Shown piece by piece: positions 11,171 to 11,699 of a stretch of DNA of 11,699 nt. A program made the translations under genes and the position numbers. The notes beneath the pieces were generated by a model that saw only the letters and a list, made by a program, of their open reading frames with translations, ran no database searches and was not told where the DNA came from. The DNA is from Dialister sp. UBA734 (GTDB taxonomy: Bacteria; Bacillota; Negativicutes; Veillonellales; Dialisteraceae), in the NCBI GenBank assembly GCA_002297935.1, contig DBLC01000061.1, forward strand, positions 7,348 through 19,046, read 5' to 3'. Each line of letters opens with the position of its first letter. Within the stretch, counting starts at the first letter, position 1.

Positions 11171-11472
11171 TTTTTTCTAAAAAGGCATGTCACGAAAAAA
11201 TGATGTCCTATCCCAATCCGTTAACAGTTAACAGTTAACGGCCAACCGCTATAAAAAACATCTATAGTACACACAAGAAACTATCACGTATACACAAATA
11301 TTAAAATTGACGGCTGGTCATAAAAGTCGCAACTATCGAATGAAATCATCATTTAAATTAGAAAAATCATAATAAACTCGATGATTTCTTATAAAATTAT
11401 GATAAAATTGACCGAAAGTCTAATCTTAGAAACCTTGATACTAGCTGTGAATTATGGTAGTCTACATCTAGA

Positions 11473-11498
11473 CACAAGTGTAAGTCTCTCCACTTGTG
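11473..11498 (+). promoter_or_regulatory. leader hairpin of the porin-like gene
   Basis: CACAAGTG (11473-11480) and CACTTGTG (11491-11498), perfect arms with a ten-base loop, 120 bases before the start codon. The best upstream promoter I can find is weak (TTGATA, 17 bases, TAGTCT, about 11434-11462), so the start of this leader is uncertain. Confidence 0.35.
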
Positions 11499-11620
11499 GA
11501 GCAAAGAAAGCGGAAAAGAACGCATGCAGAGGAAACACGGTCACTCGAGCGAGGCAATCTTGGACGCGGACTTTGGAAAAGAAGAGACACCTATATATTT
11601 TTCTAAAGGAGCGATTTACT

Positions 11621-11699
11621 ATGAAAAAAATCCTCGCACTGGCTGCAGTAGCAGCACTCACCGCTGGCGTATCCGCATACGCAGCAAATCCATTCTCTG
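11621..11699 (+). CDS. partial gene, exported protein, probably SLH-domain outer-membrane porin (OmpM-like)
   Basis: Only 26 codons are in the window. They encode a clear Sec signal peptide, MKKILALAAVAALTAGVSAYAA, cleaved probably after Ala-Tyr-Ala-Ala or one residue earlier, followed by NPFS. In diderm Firmicutes (Veillonella, Selenomonas, Acidaminococcus relatives) the abundant outer-membrane porins tethering the envelope to peptidoglycan start just so: signal peptide, AANPFSDV, then an SLH domain. AAAGGAG lies ten bases before the ATG, and the long structured leader fits a highly expressed envelope gene. The SLH domain and barrel are beyond the window, so the assignment rests on the N-terminus alone. 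Confidence 0.6.
   Translation, partial: MKKILALAAVAALTAGVSAYAANPFS

Overview
The window looks like chromosomal housekeeping DNA from a Gram-negative-type Firmicute, most likely class Negativicutes (an Acidaminococcus/Phascolarctobacterium-like organism is my guess). The pointers are a Firmicute-style toolkit (T-box leader, strong AGGAGG ribosome sites, TTG and GTG starts, YlbF-family protein, parS-like palindrome) together with a final partial gene. That gene encodes a signal peptide followed by AANPFS, the start expected of the SLH-domain outer-membrane porins (OmpM type) of diderm Firmicutes. The species is inferred from sequence features only.

Layout, left to right: (1) a minus-strand hotdog thioesterase (131-616); (2) a strong promoter and an unusually long T-box leader containing two complete Stem I-type aptamers but one antiterminator/terminator (about 985-1363), controlling a fold-type-I aminotransferase (1521-2729); (3) about 1 kb of repeats and hairpins with a possible structured RNA (2798-3707); (4) a lone type IV pilin/pseudopilin gene (3708-4094) flanked by two diverged copies of a ~275-bp repeat; (5) a minus-strand tRNA-Pro(UGG)/tRNA-Arg(UCU) operon with its own promoter and terminator (4552-4781); (6) a ~0.9 kb gene-free stretch with a parS-like palindrome; (7) rpoD (5679-6878), monocistronic and with a structured leader; (8) a 247-bp element with perfect 31-bp inverted ends; (9) rplS (7315-7656), also monocistronic; (10) a small secreted protein of unknown function (8199-8600); (11) a tightly coupled operon trmL - ylbF-family - murB (8829-10601); (12) about 1 kb of repeats and leader sequence before the truncated porin-like gene (11621 to end).

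The genes are mostly unrelated single transcription units: gene expression (rpoD, rplS, tRNAs, trmL), cell wall (murB), envelope (pilin, secreted protein, porin-like gene) and amino-acid metabolism (aminotransferase). Most intergenic spacers carry interspersed non-coding repeats of at least four kinds. These are an ATAACC-type repeat in four copies, a pilin-flanking repeat in two, a GGCCGGCGAGCGC repeat in two, and a GGTTCTAAGGG/CGGTCGAAATGAC repeat in two long copies plus one fragment. There are also tracts of reiterated short words (GTGACTAG, GCGTAATGC). No CRISPR array, transposase, phage gene or recognisable defence system is present. The most interesting items are the two-aptamer T-box leader, the MurB with several altered active-site motifs, and the repeat landscape.
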